A DNA stretch of 64,000 nt from Actinomyces faecalis (GTDB lineage Bacteria; Actinomycetota; Actinomycetes; Actinomycetales; Actinomycetaceae), in assembly GCF_013184985.2 (NCBI RefSeq), contig NZ_CP063418.1, forward strand, positions 1,302,001-1,366,000, given 5' to 3'. The position numbers and the translations under genes are program-made. Below the pieces are notes generated by a model. The model saw only the letters and a list, made by a program, of their open reading frames with translations, was not told the origin of the DNA and searched no databases. Below, in pieces: positions 48,487-59,594 of the stretch (its first letter is position 1; each line of letters begins with the position of its first letter).

Positions 48487-48729
48487 ATGGACATCCTGAA
48501 GATCGCTCTCGAGGTGCTCCTCGTCCTCTCCAGCTTCTTCCTCATCATGACCATCCTCATGCACAAGGGCAAGGGAGGCGGCCTGTCAGACATGTTCGGC
48601 GGAGGCATCACCTCCTCGGCCGGCACCTCGGGCGTGGCTGAGCGCAACCTCAACCGCATCACGGTGGGCGTGGCGATCGTGTGGACCCTGGTGATCGTGG
48701 GCCTGGGACTCGTTGTCAAGTTCGGCTGA
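48487..48729 (+). CDS. secG: protein-export membrane subunit SecG
   Basis: Small SecYEG translocon subunit of 80 aa with two transmembrane helices (about 8-25 and 58-77) joined by the typical glycine-rich loop '[19 protein letters not shown]'. A GAAGGA Shine-Dalgarno and a TATGGT -10 (48423-48428) lie upstream. Position after gap-pgk-tpiA is conserved across actinobacteria. Its last 17 bases overlap the proposed xerD start. Confidence 0.93.
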   Translation: MDILKIALEVLLVLSSFFLIMTILMHKGKGGGLSDMFGGGITSSAGTSGVAERNLNRITVGVAIVWTLVIVGLGLVVKFG

Positions 48730-49663
48730 CCCGGCGCAGGAGCTGGAGCGAGCCCGCCGCACCTACCTGGCTCACCTGAGGGTCGAGCGGGGACTGAGCC
48801 CCCACACGCTGGCTGCCTACGAGCGTGACCTCTCGCGCTACTGCCGTTTTCTCCTCTCACGAGGGATAAGCGACGCCGCACAGGTGGTCGAGGCTGACGT
48901 CGCGGCCTTCCTGGAGGCTATCCGTACCGGGGAGGACGGCGGGCGGGCGCTGGCTGCGTCGTCGGCCTCACGGACCGTGACCGCCGTACGCGGCTGGCAC
49001 AGGTTCCTTCGTGACGAGGGTCGTGCGAGCCAGGACCCCTCGGCTGCCGTGCACCCCCCGCAGGTCGGCAGGCGCCTGCCCAAGGCCCTGTCCGTGGACG
49101 AGGTCCAGGCCCTGCTGGAGGCAGCCAGCACCGACGACTCGGCGCTGAGCCTGCGTGACCGCGCCCTGCTGGAGCTGCTGTACGCCACGGGCGCCCGGAT
49201 CTCTGAGGCCGTCGGCCTGGTCATCGACGACCTGGACCGCGACTCCGGGTGCATCCGCCTGTTCGGCAAGGGCCGTAAGGAACGGATCGTCCCGGTCGGT
49301 CAGTACGCCTGGGACGCGCTGGACGCCTACCTGGTCCGGGGCCGTCCCCTGCTGGCCGCCAAGGGCCGGGGAGCCCCTGAGGTCTTCCTCAACACCCTGG
49401 GTCGTCCTCTCTCACGCCAGTCGGCCTGGGGCGTGCTGCGTCAGGCCAGCGCTCGGGCGGGCCTGGGGGCGGACAAGCACGTCTCACCGCACACCCTGCG
49501 CCACTCCTTCGCCACGCACCTGCTGGCCGGGGGAGCGGACGTGCGCGTGGTCCAGGAGATGCTCGGTCACGCCTCGGTGACCACGACCCAGATCTACACC
49601 AAGGTCACCGTCGAGCACCTGCGCGAGGTCTACGTCACCAGCCACCCCCGTGCCCGGGGATGA
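48713..49663 (+). CDS. xerD: tyrosine recombinase XerD
   Basis: Site-specific recombinase of 316 aa that resolves chromosome dimers at dif. N-terminal SAM-like DNA-binding domain ('[20 protein letters not shown]') and C-terminal catalytic domain with Arg ('[15 protein letters not shown]'), Lys ('[11 protein letters not shown]'), His-Arg ('[12 protein letters not shown]'), His ('GHASVTTTQ') and Tyr ('IYTKV'). The TTG start at 48713 overlaps secG by 17 bases and is uncertain; no ATG or GTG gives a full N-terminal domain. It heads the conserved group xerD-parA-scpA-scpB-rluB. No prophage or integron context is seen, so this is the housekeeping enzyme. Confidence 0.9.
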   Translation: MSSSADPAQELERARRTYLAHLRVERGLSPHTLAAYERDLSRYCRFLLSRGISDAAQVVEADVAAFLEAIRTGEDGGRALAASSASRTVTAVRGWHRFLRDEGRASQDPSAAVHPPQVGRRLPKALSVDEVQALLEAASTDDSALSLRDRALLELLYATGARISEAVGLVIDDLDRDSGCIRLFGKGRKERIVPVGQYAWDALDAYLVRGRPLLAAKGRGAPEVFLNTLGRPLSRQSAWGVLRQASARAGLGADKHVSPHTLRHSFATHLLAGGADVRVVQEMLGHASVTTTQIYTKVTVEHLREVYVTSHPRARG

Positions 49664-49683
49664 TCTCGGATAAGGTGTCTCCC

Positions 49684-50577
49684 GTGAGTAGCTCCGACCA
49701 GCGACACGCCCAGCGCAGCCAGCCAGGGCTCATTGACCTTCCTGCTCCCGAGCAGGCGGAGGAGAAGGTCTTTGCCCAGCCTGCTCCGCTGACCACGCAC
49801 GGTCCGGCTCGCGTCATCTCCATGTGCAACCAGAAGGGCGGCGTCGGCAAGACGACGACGACGATCAACCTGGGCGCGGCCCTGGCCGAGTACGGCCGGC
49901 GCGTCCTCATCGTCGACTTCGACCCCCAGGGTGCGGCCAGCGCAGGCCTGGGCATCAACGCCCACGAGCTGGACACCACGATCTACGACCTCCTCGTGGC
50001 CGCCCGTCCTGACGTACGTCCGGTCATCCACCACACCTCCACCCCCGGGCTGGACATCGTCCCGGCCAACATCGACCTGTCGGCCGCAGAGGTCCAGCTG
50101 GTGGGCGAGGTCGCCAGGGAGCAGGCGCTGGCCCGCGTGCTGCGGCCGGTCCTGGACGAGTACGACGTCATCCTCGTGGACTGCCAGCCCTCACTGGGGC
50201 TGCTCACCATCAACGCGCTGACGGCCTCCCACGGAGTCATCATCCCTCTGGAGACCGAGTTCTTCGCGCTGCGCGGCGTCGCGCTGCTGATCGAGACCGT
50301 CGACCGCGTGCGCGACCGTCTCAACCCCCGCCTGCAGGTCGACGGCATCCTGGCCACGATGGTGGACCCACGGACCCTGCACTCGCGTGAGGTGCTGGAG
50401 CGGCTGTCCGAGGCCTTTGGCGACCAGCTCTTTGACACCCAGATCCGGCGCACCATCAAGTTCCCCGACGCCTCTGTGGCCGCTGAGCCGATCACCTCCT
50501 ACGCTCCCGCCCACGCCGGCGCTGAGGCCTACCGGCGACTGGCACGAGAGGTCATCGCCCGCGGCGATGTCGCCTGA
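49684..50577 (+). CDS. parA: ParA family ATPase
   Basis: Deviant Walker ATPase of 297 aa in the ParA/Soj family. After a 40-residue disordered N-terminus comes 'ISMCNQKGGVGKTTTTINLG' with the signature lysines, then 'VDFDPQGAASAGLG' and 'VDCQPSLGLLTINAL'. The GTG at 49684 is chosen because TAAGGT (49671-49676) ends 7 bases upstream. No parB is adjacent; this is the ParA paralogue linked to the scpAB cluster, likely a segregation or condensin-related ATPase rather than the oriC ParA. Confidence 0.92.
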   Translation: MSSSDQRHAQRSQPGLIDLPAPEQAEEKVFAQPAPLTTHGPARVISMCNQKGGVGKTTTTINLGAALAEYGRRVLIVDFDPQGAASAGLGINAHELDTTIYDLLVAARPDVRPVIHHTSTPGLDIVPANIDLSAAEVQLVGEVAREQALARVLRPVLDEYDVILVDCQPSLGLLTINALTASHGVIIPLETEFFALRGVALLIETVDRVRDRLNPRLQVDGILATMVDPRTLHSREVLERLSEAFGDQLFDTQIRRTIKFPDASVAAEPITSYAPAHAGAEAYRRLAREVIARGDVA

Positions 50578-51418
50578 GCACCTCGGAGCCGGTGGCGGGC
50601 AGCACGCTGGCAGGGACAGTGAGCAGTCCGCAGGCCCTGCCCGCGTGCCCGGTTTCAACGTCGCTCTGCCTCAGTTCGAGGGCCCCTTCGACCTGCTGCT
50701 CACCCTCATCGCACGTCAGCGTCTGGACGTCACCGAGCTGGCCCTGGCTGAGGTGACTGACGAGTTCATCGCGCACATGCGCTCCGACTGGGACCTCGGG
50801 CACGCCAGCGAGTTCCTCGTGGTCGCCTCCACGCTGCTGGCGCTCAAGGCCTACAGGCTCCTGCCTCATGACGACGACCCGGACAACGAGGACCTGGAGC
50901 TGCTGGAGGCCCGCGACCTGTTGTTCGCCCGGCTGCTGCAGTACCGCGCCTACAAGGAGGCCGCCGCCGCCTTCCGGACGCAGGCCGAGACCGCGGCGCG
51001 CTGCCACCCCAGAGTCGTCGGGCTGCCACCGCAGCTGGCCGCGCTGCTTCCGCGGCTCGTAGGCTCCCTGAGCCCGCAGGACCTGGCCCGTATCGCCGCC
51101 ACCGCCTTCTCACGCCCGGCTGATCCTGGCGTCCAGACCGTCCACCTGCACGAGCGGGTGCCGGTCGGGGAGCAGATCAGCCTCATCGCCCTGCGACTGA
51201 GGGGCCACGGCCGCCTCACCTTCACCGAGCTCATCCAGGACGCCGACCGGACGGCCGTCGTCGTCGCCCGCTTCCTCGCCGTGCTCATCCTCCACCGCGA
51301 GGGCAGCGTCGACCTTGTCCAGCACGAGGCGATGGAGGAGATCACGGTGACCTGGACCGGTACCGCGGACAGCCTGGCTGGCATCATGGCTCCTGACGTC
51401 GAGGAGGAGTTCGCATGA
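50567..51418 (+). CDS. scpA: segregation and condensation protein A
   Basis: Kleisin subunit of the SMC condensin, 283 aa. The N-terminal 'FEGPFDLLLTLIARQRLDVTEL' (given within limits) and 'LVVASTLLALKAYRLLP' bind the SMC neck; the C-terminal winged helix ('LTFTELIQDADRTAVVVARFLAVL') closes the ring. The ATG at 50567 overlaps the end of parA by 11 bases; longer upstream frames lie inside parA. scpB overlaps its stop by ATGA. Confidence 0.93.
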   Translation: MSPEHLGAGGGQHAGRDSEQSAGPARVPGFNVALPQFEGPFDLLLTLIARQRLDVTELALAEVTDEFIAHMRSDWDLGHASEFLVVASTLLALKAYRLLPHDDDPDNEDLELLEARDLLFARLLQYRAYKEAAAAFRTQAETAARCHPRVVGLPPQLAALLPRLVGSLSPQDLARIAATAFSRPADPGVQTVHLHERVPVGEQISLIALRLRGHGRLTFTELIQDADRTAVVVARFLAVLILHREGSVDLVQHEAMEEITVTWTGTADSLAGIMAPDVEEEFA

Positions 51419-52032
51419 ACGAGCCGCGTTCCCAGCAGGCAGAGATCTCGGCCGTGCCGGAGCCCGAGCTGCGCGCGGCGGCCGAGGCGATCCTCATCGT
51501 GGCCGACGAGCCCGTCACGGCCACCGGCCTGGCGGAGGCGCTCGGCGTGAGCGAGACCGAGGCTGAAGGCGTCCTGGTCTCACTTGCTGCTGAGTACGCG
51601 GGTGAGCAGGGCCTTCCGGCACGTGGCTTCGTCCTGCGTCGCAGCGGCGGAGGCTGGAGACTTGCCTCGGCCGCGCAGTTTGACGACCTCGTCCAGCGCT
51701 TCGTCATCGGTGGAGCCACCTGGCGCCTGTCCCAGGCCGCGCTGGAGACCCTGGCCGTCATCGCCTACCGTCAGCCCGTCACGCGCGGGCGCGTGGCCTC
51801 GATCCGCGGCGTGAACGTCGACGGCGTCGTGCGCACGCTGCACGCGCGCGGTCTCATCGAGGAGGCCGGCTGCGAGCCCTCCGGGGCGCTGCTGTACCGC
51901 ACCACCACCCAGTTCCTGGAGTACCTGGGCATCGACTCCCTCGACGAGCTGGCGCCCCTGGCCCCCTACCTTCCAGACACCACCGCGCTGGCCGAGATCG
52001 AGGACGAGGCCGCCGAGAGGAGCAACCGTTGA
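51415..52032 (+). CDS. scpB: segregation and condensation protein B
   Basis: Condensin accessory subunit of 205 aa with two winged-helix domains ('RAAAEAILIVADEPVT', 'ALETLAVIAYRQPVTRGRV', 'VRTLHARGLIEEAG'). It binds ScpA as a dimer. Overlaps scpA (ATGA) and rluB (TTGA), so translation of the three is coupled. Confidence 0.94.
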   Translation: MNEPRSQQAEISAVPEPELRAAAEAILIVADEPVTATGLAEALGVSETEAEGVLVSLAAEYAGEQGLPARGFVLRRSGGGWRLASAAQFDDLVQRFVIGGATWRLSQAALETLAVIAYRQPVTRGRVASIRGVNVDGVVRTLHARGLIEEAGCEPSGALLYRTTTQFLEYLGIDSLDELAPLAPYLPDTTALAEIEDEAAERSNR

Positions 52033-53006
52033 GCCACGACACCCACCCCGTCGCCTCGCTGCCGCTGGGAGACCTCGGCAGCGAGGAGTTCTACGACCCT
52101 GACGACCTGGAGGAGCTGGACGACGACGCTGACGCTGAGCTCCTGGCAGCCTTCGACGCCGAGGCCCTCGACGAGGACGAGGAGGCCCGTCTGGTGGCCG
52201 CGCGCGAGCGAGCCGGGCGCGGGGGAGAGGAGGACCCCCACGTGGCCTCGGGCGAGCGTCTGCAGAAGGTGCTCGCTCATGCTGGTGTGGCGTCGCGCCG
52301 GGCCTGCGAGGACCTTATCTCCGCCGGACGCGTGAGTGTGGACGGGGTCGTGGTGACAGAGCCTGGGGTACGGGTCGACCCCACCCGTCAGGAGATTCGG
52401 GTGGACGGCTCACGGGTGCTGACGAACCCTGACGTCATCACCGTGCTCCTGCACAAGCCGGCCGGGGTCGTCACGACCATGGACGATCCTCAGGGACGGC
52501 CGACCGTGGCCGAGCTGGGCGCTCAGTTCGTCAGCGAGCACCGTGAGGAGCTGGAGCACCCTGAGGCGGTCCGGCTGGTTCACGTGGGTCGGCTCGACAC
52601 AGAGACCGAGGGGCTGCTGCTGCTGTCGAACGACGGCGAGCTCGCCCACCGCCTCATGCACCCGAGCTTCGAGACCTCCAAGACCTACGTCGCCATCGTC
52701 GAGGGCCAGGTGGAGAGCTGGGTCCCTCGCAGGCTCAGGCAAGGTATCGAGCTGGAGGACGGTCTGGTCCAGGCCGACCGCGTCGTGGTCAAGGACTCCG
52801 GACCTGCAGGATCGATCGTGGAGATCACCTTGCACTCAGGCCGGAACCGGATCGTGCGTCGCATGCTCGACGCCGTCGGCCACCCGGTGACGCGTCTGGC
52901 CCGTACCCGGCTAGGCCCTCTGGGCATCGGCGGGCTGCGCCCGGGGCAGATGCGCCTGCTCACGGGTGAGGAGATCGCGGCGCTGCAGCAGGAGGTAGGT
53001 CTGTGA
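52029..53006 (+). CDS. rluB: pseudouridine synthase RluB-type
   Basis: RsuA/RluB-family pseudouridine synthase of 325 aa. A highly acidic N-terminal extension of about 70 residues precedes the S4 RNA-binding domain ('ERLQKVLAHAGVASRRACE') and the catalytic domain with Asp in 'VGRLDTETEGLLLLSNDGE'. 'SGRNRIVRRMLDAVGHPV' is the family C-terminal motif. The TTG start overlaps the scpB stop and lies just behind an AGAGGAG Shine-Dalgarno. The next gene, tyrA, overlaps its stop (GTGA). Confidence 0.92.
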   Translation: MSHDTHPVASLPLGDLGSEEFYDPDDLEELDDDADAELLAAFDAEALDEDEEARLVAARERAGRGGEEDPHVASGERLQKVLAHAGVASRRACEDLISAGRVSVDGVVVTEPGVRVDPTRQEIRVDGSRVLTNPDVITVLLHKPAGVVTTMDDPQGRPTVAELGAQFVSEHREELEHPEAVRLVHVGRLDTETEGLLLLSNDGELAHRLMHPSFETSKTYVAIVEGQVESWVPRRLRQGIELEDGLVQADRVVVKDSGPAGSIVEITLHSGRNRIVRRMLDAVGHPVTRLARTRLGPLGIGGLRPGQMRLLTGEEIAALQQEVGL

Positions 53007-54181
53007 CGACTGTGTCGACCAACCCGCCGACCAACCCGCACGGCACGGTCGCCACACAGGGCCCTGTGCTCGTCGTCGGGACCGGTCTGCTGGGCACCTC
53101 GCTCGCGCTGGCCCTGGCTGCCTCAGGGGTCCAGGTCCAGCTGTCTGACACGAGCCCGACCTCCCTGGCCCTGGCCCGTGACATGGGAGCCGGTCACGTA
53201 CGTGAGGACACCAGTCCCCAGCCGCGTCTCGTCGTCGTCGCCACGCCCCCGGACGTGGCCGCCGGCGTCGTGCTCGCACACCTGGAGGCGTTCCCTGACG
53301 CCGTCGTCACCGACGTCGCCAGCGTCAAGCAGAGGGTCGTCGCAGAGGTGCACGCTCACGCCGGGGAGGCGTCTCGCCGCTACGTCGGCAGCCACCCGAT
53401 GGCCGGTCGCGAGCGTTCCGGAGCCGGAGCCGCCGACTCTGACCTGTTCGTGGGACGTCCCTGGGTCATCGTGGCCGACGGGGCGAGCGCGGAGGCTGAG
53501 CTCATGGTGCGGAACCTCGCCGTCGACGTCGGTGCGACCCCGTTGCGGATGGCCGCGGCTGAGCATGACGCCGCTGTCGCGGCTGTCAGCCACGTGCCCC
53601 AGCTCGTCTCCTCGCTGTTGGCTGCCCGGCTGGAGGAGCTGCCCGAGTCCGCCCTGGCGCTGGCCGGGCAGGGCCTGCGGGACACCACGCGCATCGCGGC
53701 CTCCGACCCACGGCTGTGGTCAGCCATCCTCGTGGGCAACGCGGGGCCCGTCCTCGGTCTGCTCCAAGCGGTGCGTCAGGACCTTGACAGCCTGATCGCC
53801 GGGATCGCTCCGGCCGCCGTTGACCCGGACTCACCGGGCTACACCGCTGCCGGCCGGGCCGAGGCGATCGCGCCGGGTGCCGTCGGTGCCATCACGGACG
53901 TCATGGGGCGAGGAAACACCGGGCAGGCACGGATCCCGGGCAAGCACGGAGGAGCGCCCAGGCGGTACGCCGAGGTGCAGGTCCTCGTCCCTGACACCGC
54001 CGGTTCCCTCGGACGGCTCTTCTCCGACGTCGGGGGGGCCGGGGTCAACATCGAGGACTTCGCCATGGAGCACTCGGCAGGCCAGTCCGCCGGTATCGCC
54101 ATGCTCTCCGTATCGCCTGCGGCGGCCCAGCCGCTGGAGGAGGCCCTGGATGCCGGCGGGTGGCGGGTCGTTCGGCTCTAG
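53003..54181 (+). CDS. tyrA: prephenate dehydrogenase with ACT domain
   Basis: Tyrosine biosynthesis enzyme of 392 aa converting prephenate to 4-hydroxyphenylpyruvate. Rossmann motif 'VVGTGLLGTSLALAL' (about 24-38), catalytic/substrate His in 'GSHPMAGRERSG', and a C-terminal ACT domain ('YAEVQVLVPDTAGSLGRLF', then 'GVNIEDFAMEH') that should confer feedback control by tyrosine. GTG start overlaps the rluB stop. Its position between rluB and cmk recalls the Gram-positive tyrA/cmk neighbourhoods. An aromatic pathway gene is thus retained although trp genes are missing at the hisF-lgt locus. Confidence 0.93.
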   Translation: MTTVSTNPPTNPHGTVATQGPVLVVGTGLLGTSLALALAASGVQVQLSDTSPTSLALARDMGAGHVREDTSPQPRLVVVATPPDVAAGVVLAHLEAFPDAVVTDVASVKQRVVAEVHAHAGEASRRYVGSHPMAGRERSGAGAADSDLFVGRPWVIVADGASAEAELMVRNLAVDVGATPLRMAAAEHDAAVAAVSHVPQLVSSLLAARLEELPESALALAGQGLRDTTRIAASDPRLWSAILVGNAGPVLGLLQAVRQDLDSLIAGIAPAAVDPDSPGYTAAGRAEAIAPGAVGAITDVMGRGNTGQARIPGKHGGAPRRYAEVQVLVPDTAGSLGRLFSDVGGAGVNIEDFAMEHSAGQSAGIAMLSVSPAAAQPLEEALDAGGWRVVRL

Positions 54182-54265
54182 GTGCGCCTTCGTGGCAGTC
54201 TTGTTCCGGACTATGACCGCGACCGCCCTGGCCTCCTGGCCCGGGGCCGGGTGAAGGAGGCAGGT

Positions 54266-56431
54266 ATGGGAATCGTCGTCGCCATCGACGGGCCGAGCGG
54301 CTCGGGCAAGTCGACCGTCTCCAGGCGCGTCGCTGCCGAGCTAGGACTGGCCTATCTCGACACAGGCGCCATGTACCGCGCCGCTGCCTGGTGGTGCGAG
54401 CGCAGCGGCGTCGACCTCGCTGACTCCCAGGCGGTCGCCAGGGCCGTGGAGACCATGCCGCTGGACATGGGGCTGGACCCGCAGGTGCCCGGTATCGTGT
54501 GCGACGGCGTGGACGTCAGCCAGGCCGTCCGTGATCCGCACATCGCCACCGTCGTGTCTACCGTGGCCACGAACCTGGAGGTGCGCGCCGAGCTGGCCCG
54601 CCTCCAGCGCGAGATCATCCACGCCGAGGCCGTCGGGGACGCCTCGTCCTTCTCGGCCGGTGCCGGCATCGTGGCCGAGGGTCGTGACATCACCACGGTC
54701 ATCGCGCCAGACGCTGACGTGCGCCTGCTCGTCACCGCCAGCGAGGAGGCACGCCTCGCTCGCCGGGCCGCCGACCTGGAGGCGGCAGGAAAGGCGGTGG
54801 ACGCCGCCGCTCTGCGTGACCAGGTGGTGCGCCGTGACCGCGACGACGCCACCGTCTCCCAGTTCCTCACAGCTCCCGAGGGCGTCACGCTGGTCGATAC
54901 CAGCGACATGACGCTTGAGGAGTCCGTGGAGCACGTCATCGACCTCGTCGAGCAGGCCCTGGACGCGGCTGCGGCCAGGGACGCCGAGGAGGACCTGCGG
55001 GCCGCGGCGCTGCGGGCCGGGCTGGAGGACTACGAGCTGGACGAGGAGGACCTGGCGCTCCTCGACTCGCAGGAGGTGCCAGAGGCCGAGGGCGGGCTCG
55101 AGGCCGGGCTGCCGGTACTCGCCGTCGTGGGACGGCCTAACGTCGGCAAGTCCACGCTCGTCAACCGTGTACTCGGTCGACGTGTCGCCGTCGTCCAGGA
55201 CACCCCTGGGGTCACGCGTGACCGCGTGTCCTACCCGGCTGAGTGGGCAGGACGCCGCTTCACGATCGTGGACACCGGAGGCTGGGAGCTGGACGTCAAG
55301 GGCCTGGACGAGGCCGTGGCCACCCAGGCCGAGGTCGCTGTCGAGCTGGCTGACGCCGTCGTCCTCGTCGTCGACGCCCAGGTCGGTATCACCGCTACCG
55401 ACGCGAGCGTGGTCAAGATGCTGCGCCGCTCGGGCAAGCCCGTGGTCCTGGCCGCCAACAAGGTCGACTCGGCGGCCCAGGAGGGCGACGCCGCCGCGCT
55501 GTGGAACCTCGGCCTGGGCGAGCCCTACCCCGTCTCCGCCCTCCACGGGCGCGGCTCAGGCGAGGTGCTCGACGCCGCGATGGCTATCCTCCCCGAGGTC
55601 TCGGCGGTGGCTGGTCCCTCGCCCGAGCACGGGAGCCTGAACCGTATCGCGCTGGTGGGACGGCCTAACGTCGGCAAGTCGAGCCTGCTCAACGCCATCG
55701 CAGGCTCCCAGCGAGTGGTCGTCAACGAGCTGGCCGGTACGACCCGTGACCCGGTCGACGAGGTCATCGAGCTGGACGGACGCCAGTGGCTCTTTATCGA
55801 CACCGCCGGCATCCGCCGTCGCGTCAAGCAGTCGCGGGGCGCGGACTACTACGCGGTGCTGCGCACCCAGGGCGCGATCGAGAAGGCGGAGGTCGCCGTC
55901 GTCCTCCTGGACGCCTCCGAACCCGTCAGCGAGCAGGACGTACGCGTCATCCAGCAGGTGGTCGACGCCGGACGCGCCCTCGTCCTGGTCAACAACAAGT
56001 GGGACCTGGTGGACGAGGAGCGTCAGAAGATGCTCACCTGGGAGACCGAGCACGACCTGGCGCACGTCGCCTGGGCTCCTCACATCAACCTGGCGGCCCG
56101 CACAGGCTGGCACACCAACCGGCTCGTGCGCGCGCTGGACGCGGCCCTGGAGGGCTGGACCACCCGTATCCCCACCGGCCGTCTCAACGCCTTCCTCGGT
56201 GAGCTCCAGTCCGCGACGCCACACCCCCTACGAGGGGGCAAGCAGCCGCGCATCCTCTTCGCCACCCAGGTGCAGACCGCGCCACCGCGCATCGTCATCT
56301 TCACCACCGGCTTCCTCGACGCCGGCTACCGCCGCTTCATCGAGCGCCGACTGCGCGAGGAATTCGGCTTCGTCGGCTCGCCGATCCAGATCGGCGTGCG
56401 TGTGCGAGAGAAGCGTCAGCGGCGGCGCTGA
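54266..56431 (+). CDS. der: fused cytidylate kinase and GTPase Der
   Basis: Bifunctional 721 aa protein. Residues 1 to about 225 are Cmk (phosphorylating CMP/dCMP), with Walker A '[12 protein letters not shown]' and '[13 protein letters not shown]'. An acidic linker (about 230-275) leads to Der, a 50S-assembly GTPase with two G domains, each with 'VGRPNVGKS' (near residues 288 and 465), 'NKVD' and 'NNKWD' motifs, and a C-terminal KH-like domain ('[17 protein letters not shown]'). The frame is open from 54182, but the ATG at 54266 has an AAGGAGG Shine-Dalgarno and gives the exact Cmk N-terminus. This fusion is known in several actinobacteria. Confidence 0.95.
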   Translation: MGIVVAIDGPSGSGKSTVSRRVAAELGLAYLDTGAMYRAAAWWCERSGVDLADSQAVARAVETMPLDMGLDPQVPGIVCDGVDVSQAVRDPHIATVVSTVATNLEVRAELARLQREIIHAEAVGDASSFSAGAGIVAEGRDITTVIAPDADVRLLVTASEEARLARRAADLEAAGKAVDAAALRDQVVRRDRDDATVSQFLTAPEGVTLVDTSDMTLEESVEHVIDLVEQALDAAAARDAEEDLRAAALRAGLEDYELDEEDLALLDSQEVPEAEGGLEAGLPVLAVVGRPNVGKSTLVNRVLGRRVAVVQDTPGVTRDRVSYPAEWAGRRFTIVDTGGWELDVKGLDEAVATQAEVAVELADAVVLVVDAQVGITATDASVVKMLRRSGKPVVLAANKVDSAAQEGDAAALWNLGLGEPYPVSALHGRGSGEVLDAAMAILPEVSAVAGPSPEHGSLNRIALVGRPNVGKSSLLNAIAGSQRVVVNELAGTTRDPVDEVIELDGRQWLFIDTAGIRRRVKQSRGADYYAVLRTQGAIEKAEVAVVLLDASEPVSEQDVRVIQQVVDAGRALVLVNNKWDLVDEERQKMLTWETEHDLAHVAWAPHINLAARTGWHTNRLVRALDAALEGWTTRIPTGRLNAFLGELQSATPHPLRGGKQPRILFATQVQTAPPRIVIFTTGFLDAGYRRFIERRLREEFGFVGSPIQIGVRVREKRQRRR

Positions 56432-56494
56432 GCCGCGCAGCCCGCGTAGAGGGGCGAAGGTGAGGCGGGTGGCGTCGCGCCCTAGACTGGGGGC

Positions 56495-58156
56495 ATGCTC
56501 AAGCCAGTTGACGCCACGACCACGCCCGCCTGGGCGACCCTCACCCGGCTCCACCAGGAGCTCGAGCCCGACCTGCGGACCTGGTTCGCCTCCGACCCGG
56601 AGCGTGCCGAGCGCTTCTCCTACGAGCTCGGCGACCTCTTCGTCGACCTGTCCAAGAACCTCCTGACCGACGAGGTCCGCGACGCCCTCGTGGCGCTGGC
56701 GGAGCAGGTGGACGTGCCCGGTCGGCGCGACGCCATGTACGCCGGGGAGCACATCAACGTCACCGAGGACCGCGCGGTCCTGCACACGGCCCTGCGCCGG
56801 CCGGCAACCGACTCGCTCACGGTGGACGGTCAGGACGTCGTCGCCGACGTGCACGCCACGCTGGAGAAGGTCTACGCCTTCGCCCGCCGCGTGAGGTCGG
56901 GGGAGTGGACCGGCGTGACCGGTAAGCGCATCGAGACGGTGGTCAACATCGGTATCGGCGGCTCGGACCTGGGACCGGTCATGGTCTACGAGGCTCTCAG
57001 GCCCTACGTCCAGGACGGGCTGTCGGCCCGCTTCATCTCCAACATCGACCCCAACGACTGCGCGGAGAAGGTCAAGGACCTCGACCCCGAGACGACGCTG
57101 TTCATCATCGCCTCCAAGACCTTCACCACCCTGGAGACCCTGACCAACGCCCGCATGGCCCGCGACTGGTTCCTGGGCGCCCTGGAGGCGAAGGGCGTGC
57201 CGACTGAGGGCGCGATCGCCAAGCACTTCGTCGCCGTCTCCACCGCCCTGGACAAGGTCGAGGCCTTCGGCATCGACCCGGTCAACGCCTTCGGCTTCTG
57301 GAGCTGGGTAGGCGGACGCTACTCGGTGGACTCCGCCGTCGGCACGGTGCTGGCCGTGACCGTGGGCCCTGAGGCCTTCGCCGAGCTCCTGGACGGGTTC
57401 CACAAGGTGGACAAGCACTTCGCCACCAAGGCGCCGGCCGAGAACGTCCCCATGCTCATGGGCCTGCTCAACGTGTGGTACCGCAACTTCTTCAGAGCCG
57501 CGACGCACGCCGTGCTGCCCTACGCCCAGTACCTGCACCGTTTCCCGGCCTACCTCCAGCAGCTGACCATGGAGTCCAACGGCAAGTCCGTACGCTGGGA
57601 CGGCAGCCCCGTGACCACCGAGACCGGAGAGGTCTTCTGGGGAGAGCCGGGCACCAACGGCCAGCACGCCTTCTACCAGCTCATCCACCAGGGTACTGAG
57701 CTCGTCCCGGCCGACTTCATCGCCGTGGCCAACCCCGCCCACCCCGTCAAGGACGGGGACAAGGACGTCCACGAGCTGTTCCTGGCCAACTACCTGGCCC
57801 AGACCGCGGCCCTCGCCTTCGGCAAGACGGCGGACGAGGTCCGTGCCGAGGGCACGCCCGAGGCGATCGTCCCGGCCCGCGTCTTCGCCGGCAACCGTCC
57901 GACGACCTCGGTCCTCGCCCCGGCGCTGACCCCCTCGGTGGTGGGTCAGCTCATCGCCCTGTACGAGCACATCACCTTCACCGAGGGCATCGTGTGGGGC
58001 ATCGACTCCTTCGACCAGTGGGGCGTGGAGCTGGGCAAGAAGCTTGCCCTTGAGATCGCCCCGGCCGTGGGCGGCGACGAGCAGGTCCTGGCCGCTCAGG
58101 ACGCCTCGACGCGTCAGCTCATCGCCCGCTACCGCGCCGAGCGACGCGACGCGTGA
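56495..58156 (+). CDS. pgi: glucose-6-phosphate isomerase
   Basis: Glycolytic isomerase of 553 aa. '[18 protein letters not shown]' is the phosphate motif, '[15 protein letters not shown]' the signature 2, and '[19 protein letters not shown]' carries active-site residues. TAGACT (56483-56488) ends 6 bases before the ATG, so it is a leaderless transcript separate from the cmk-der operon. The stop overlaps the moeZ start by GTGA. Confidence 0.97.
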   Translation: MLKPVDATTTPAWATLTRLHQELEPDLRTWFASDPERAERFSYELGDLFVDLSKNLLTDEVRDALVALAEQVDVPGRRDAMYAGEHINVTEDRAVLHTALRRPATDSLTVDGQDVVADVHATLEKVYAFARRVRSGEWTGVTGKRIETVVNIGIGGSDLGPVMVYEALRPYVQDGLSARFISNIDPNDCAEKVKDLDPETTLFIIASKTFTTLETLTNARMARDWFLGALEAKGVPTEGAIAKHFVAVSTALDKVEAFGIDPVNAFGFWSWVGGRYSVDSAVGTVLAVTVGPEAFAELLDGFHKVDKHFATKAPAENVPMLMGLLNVWYRNFFRAATHAVLPYAQYLHRFPAYLQQLTMESNGKSVRWDGSPVTTETGEVFWGEPGTNGQHAFYQLIHQGTELVPADFIAVANPAHPVKDGDKDVHELFLANYLAQTAALAFGKTADEVRAEGTPEAIVPARVFAGNRPTTSVLAPALTPSVVGQLIALYEHITFTEGIVWGIDSFDQWGVELGKKLALEIAPAVGGDEQVLAAQDASTRQLIARYRAERRDA

Positions 58157-59388
58157 GGGCCCAGGCACAGGCCGCCGTGTCCGCCGACCGTACCGCAGCC
58201 GACCTCGGGGAGTCCGTCATCCCCGACGGTCGGCTGCGGCCGCTCACGGCTACGGACAGGCTCCGGTACTCACGCAACGCTCTCGTGCCGGAGGTCGGGG
58301 TCCTCGGCCAGCAGCGCATCCGTGCGGCACGGGTCCTGCTCATCGGCGCCGGTGCCCTCGGGTCCCCGGCCGCGCTCTACCTGGCTGCCGCCGGGGTGGG
58401 ACGGCTCGGTATCGTGGACGACGACGTCGTGGAGGTCTCTAACCTCCAGCGTCAGGTCCTGCACACCACGGCCGGGGTGGGCCAGGACAAGACCGAGTCG
58501 GCACGCCAGACCGTCGAGGCCCTCAACCCGGACGTCGAGGTCGTCACCTACAAGACGCTGCTGCGCAGCGACAACGCCCTGGAGATCATGCGTGGGTGGG
58601 ACGTCGTGGTTGACGGCACGGACAACTTTCCCACGCGCTACCTCGTCAACGATGCCTGCGTCATGCTGGGGCTGCCACTCGTCCACGGCGCCGTCTTCCG
58701 GTCCGACGGGCAGGTGAGCGTCTTCGACGCGCGCCGCGGCCCCTGCTACCGGTGCGTCCACCCGGTGCCGCCCGACCCCGGTTCCGTCCCCTCGTGCGCG
58801 CAGGGCGGCGTGCTGGGCGTGATGCCGGGAGTCGTCGGCACGATGCAGGCGACTGAGGCGATCAAGCTCGTCGTAGGAGGGGCCCGCCCGCTGATCGGCC
58901 GGATGCTGATGGTCAACGCCTGGCAGGCGACGACGGCGGAGCTGCCGCTGCGCAAGAACCCCCGCTGTCCGGTGTGCGGTGAGGATCCGACCGTGCGAGC
59001 GCTCATCGACTACGAGGCCTTCTGCGGCCTTCCTGGCGCACGTTCCCAGACCGGTGTCACGGGGGAGGGGCCGGCGAGCGAGGAGATCACCGCGGAGCGG
59101 CTGCGCGCGCGCCTGGCCGAGGGTGAGGTCCTCGGCCAGGACCTCACCGTCCTCGACGTGCGTGAGCCGGTCGAGGTCGCCCTCGATCCCTTCCCGGGAG
59201 CACTGCACATCCCGCTGGCCCAGGTGGTGCAGCGGGCGGACGAGCTCGACCCGGACCGGCAGACCGTTGTGCTGTGCGCCAAGGGAGTCCGCTCCGCGCG
59301 CGCGATCCAGGCGCTGCGCGATGCCGGGTACACAGGGCGGCTGACCAACGCGGCAGGCGGGATGGCGGCCTGGAACGAGGGGGTGTAG
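58153..59388 (+). CDS. moeZ: MoeZ-like adenylyltransferase with rhodanese domain
   Basis: Activates the C-terminal Gly-Gly of small sulfur carriers (MoaD, ThiS, CysO type) and passes on sulfur. The 411 aa protein has an E1-like domain ('[20 protein letters not shown]', '[16 protein letters not shown]', '[14 protein letters not shown]'), zinc cysteines in 'CYRCVHP' and 'CPVCGED', and a C-terminal rhodanese domain with active-site Cys375 in '[14 protein letters not shown]'. The architecture equals mycobacterial MoeZ and eukaryotic Uba4. The GTG overlaps the pgi stop, an unusual pairing of a sulfur-transfer gene with glycolysis. Confidence 0.93.
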   Translation: MRAQAQAAVSADRTAADLGESVIPDGRLRPLTATDRLRYSRNALVPEVGVLGQQRIRAARVLLIGAGALGSPAALYLAAAGVGRLGIVDDDVVEVSNLQRQVLHTTAGVGQDKTESARQTVEALNPDVEVVTYKTLLRSDNALEIMRGWDVVVDGTDNFPTRYLVNDACVMLGLPLVHGAVFRSDGQVSVFDARRGPCYRCVHPVPPDPGSVPSCAQGGVLGVMPGVVGTMQATEAIKLVVGGARPLIGRMLMVNAWQATTAELPLRKNPRCPVCGEDPTVRALIDYEAFCGLPGARSQTGVTGEGPASEEITAERLRARLAEGEVLGQDLTVLDVREPVEVALDPFPGALHIPLAQVVQRADELDPDRQTVVLCAKGVRSARAIQALRDAGYTGRLTNAAGGMAAWNEGV

Positions 59389-59514
59389 CCGACGCTAGGG
59401 TCCCCCGCCAGCACCTGGCTGCGGTGAGCGGGGTCACCGTGTCAGGATTTTCCGTGCAGCGTCCCCATGGGCTAGGGTTCTACTCGTTCCGAGCGGAGTC
59501 AGTCCGTGAGGCAA

Positions 59515-59588
<74 letters not shown>

Positions 59589-59594
59589 CGAAAA

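Noticed and set aside
48713..49663. Tyrosine recombinase as a mobile-element integrase
   Set aside because: Synteny with parA-scpA-scpB and full similarity to XerD mark it as the housekeeping recombinase; no att repeats or phage genes nearby.
54182..54265. Upstream GTG start for cmk-der
   Set aside because: The 28 extra residues are not Cmk-like, while the ATG at 54266 has an excellent Shine-Dalgarno site.
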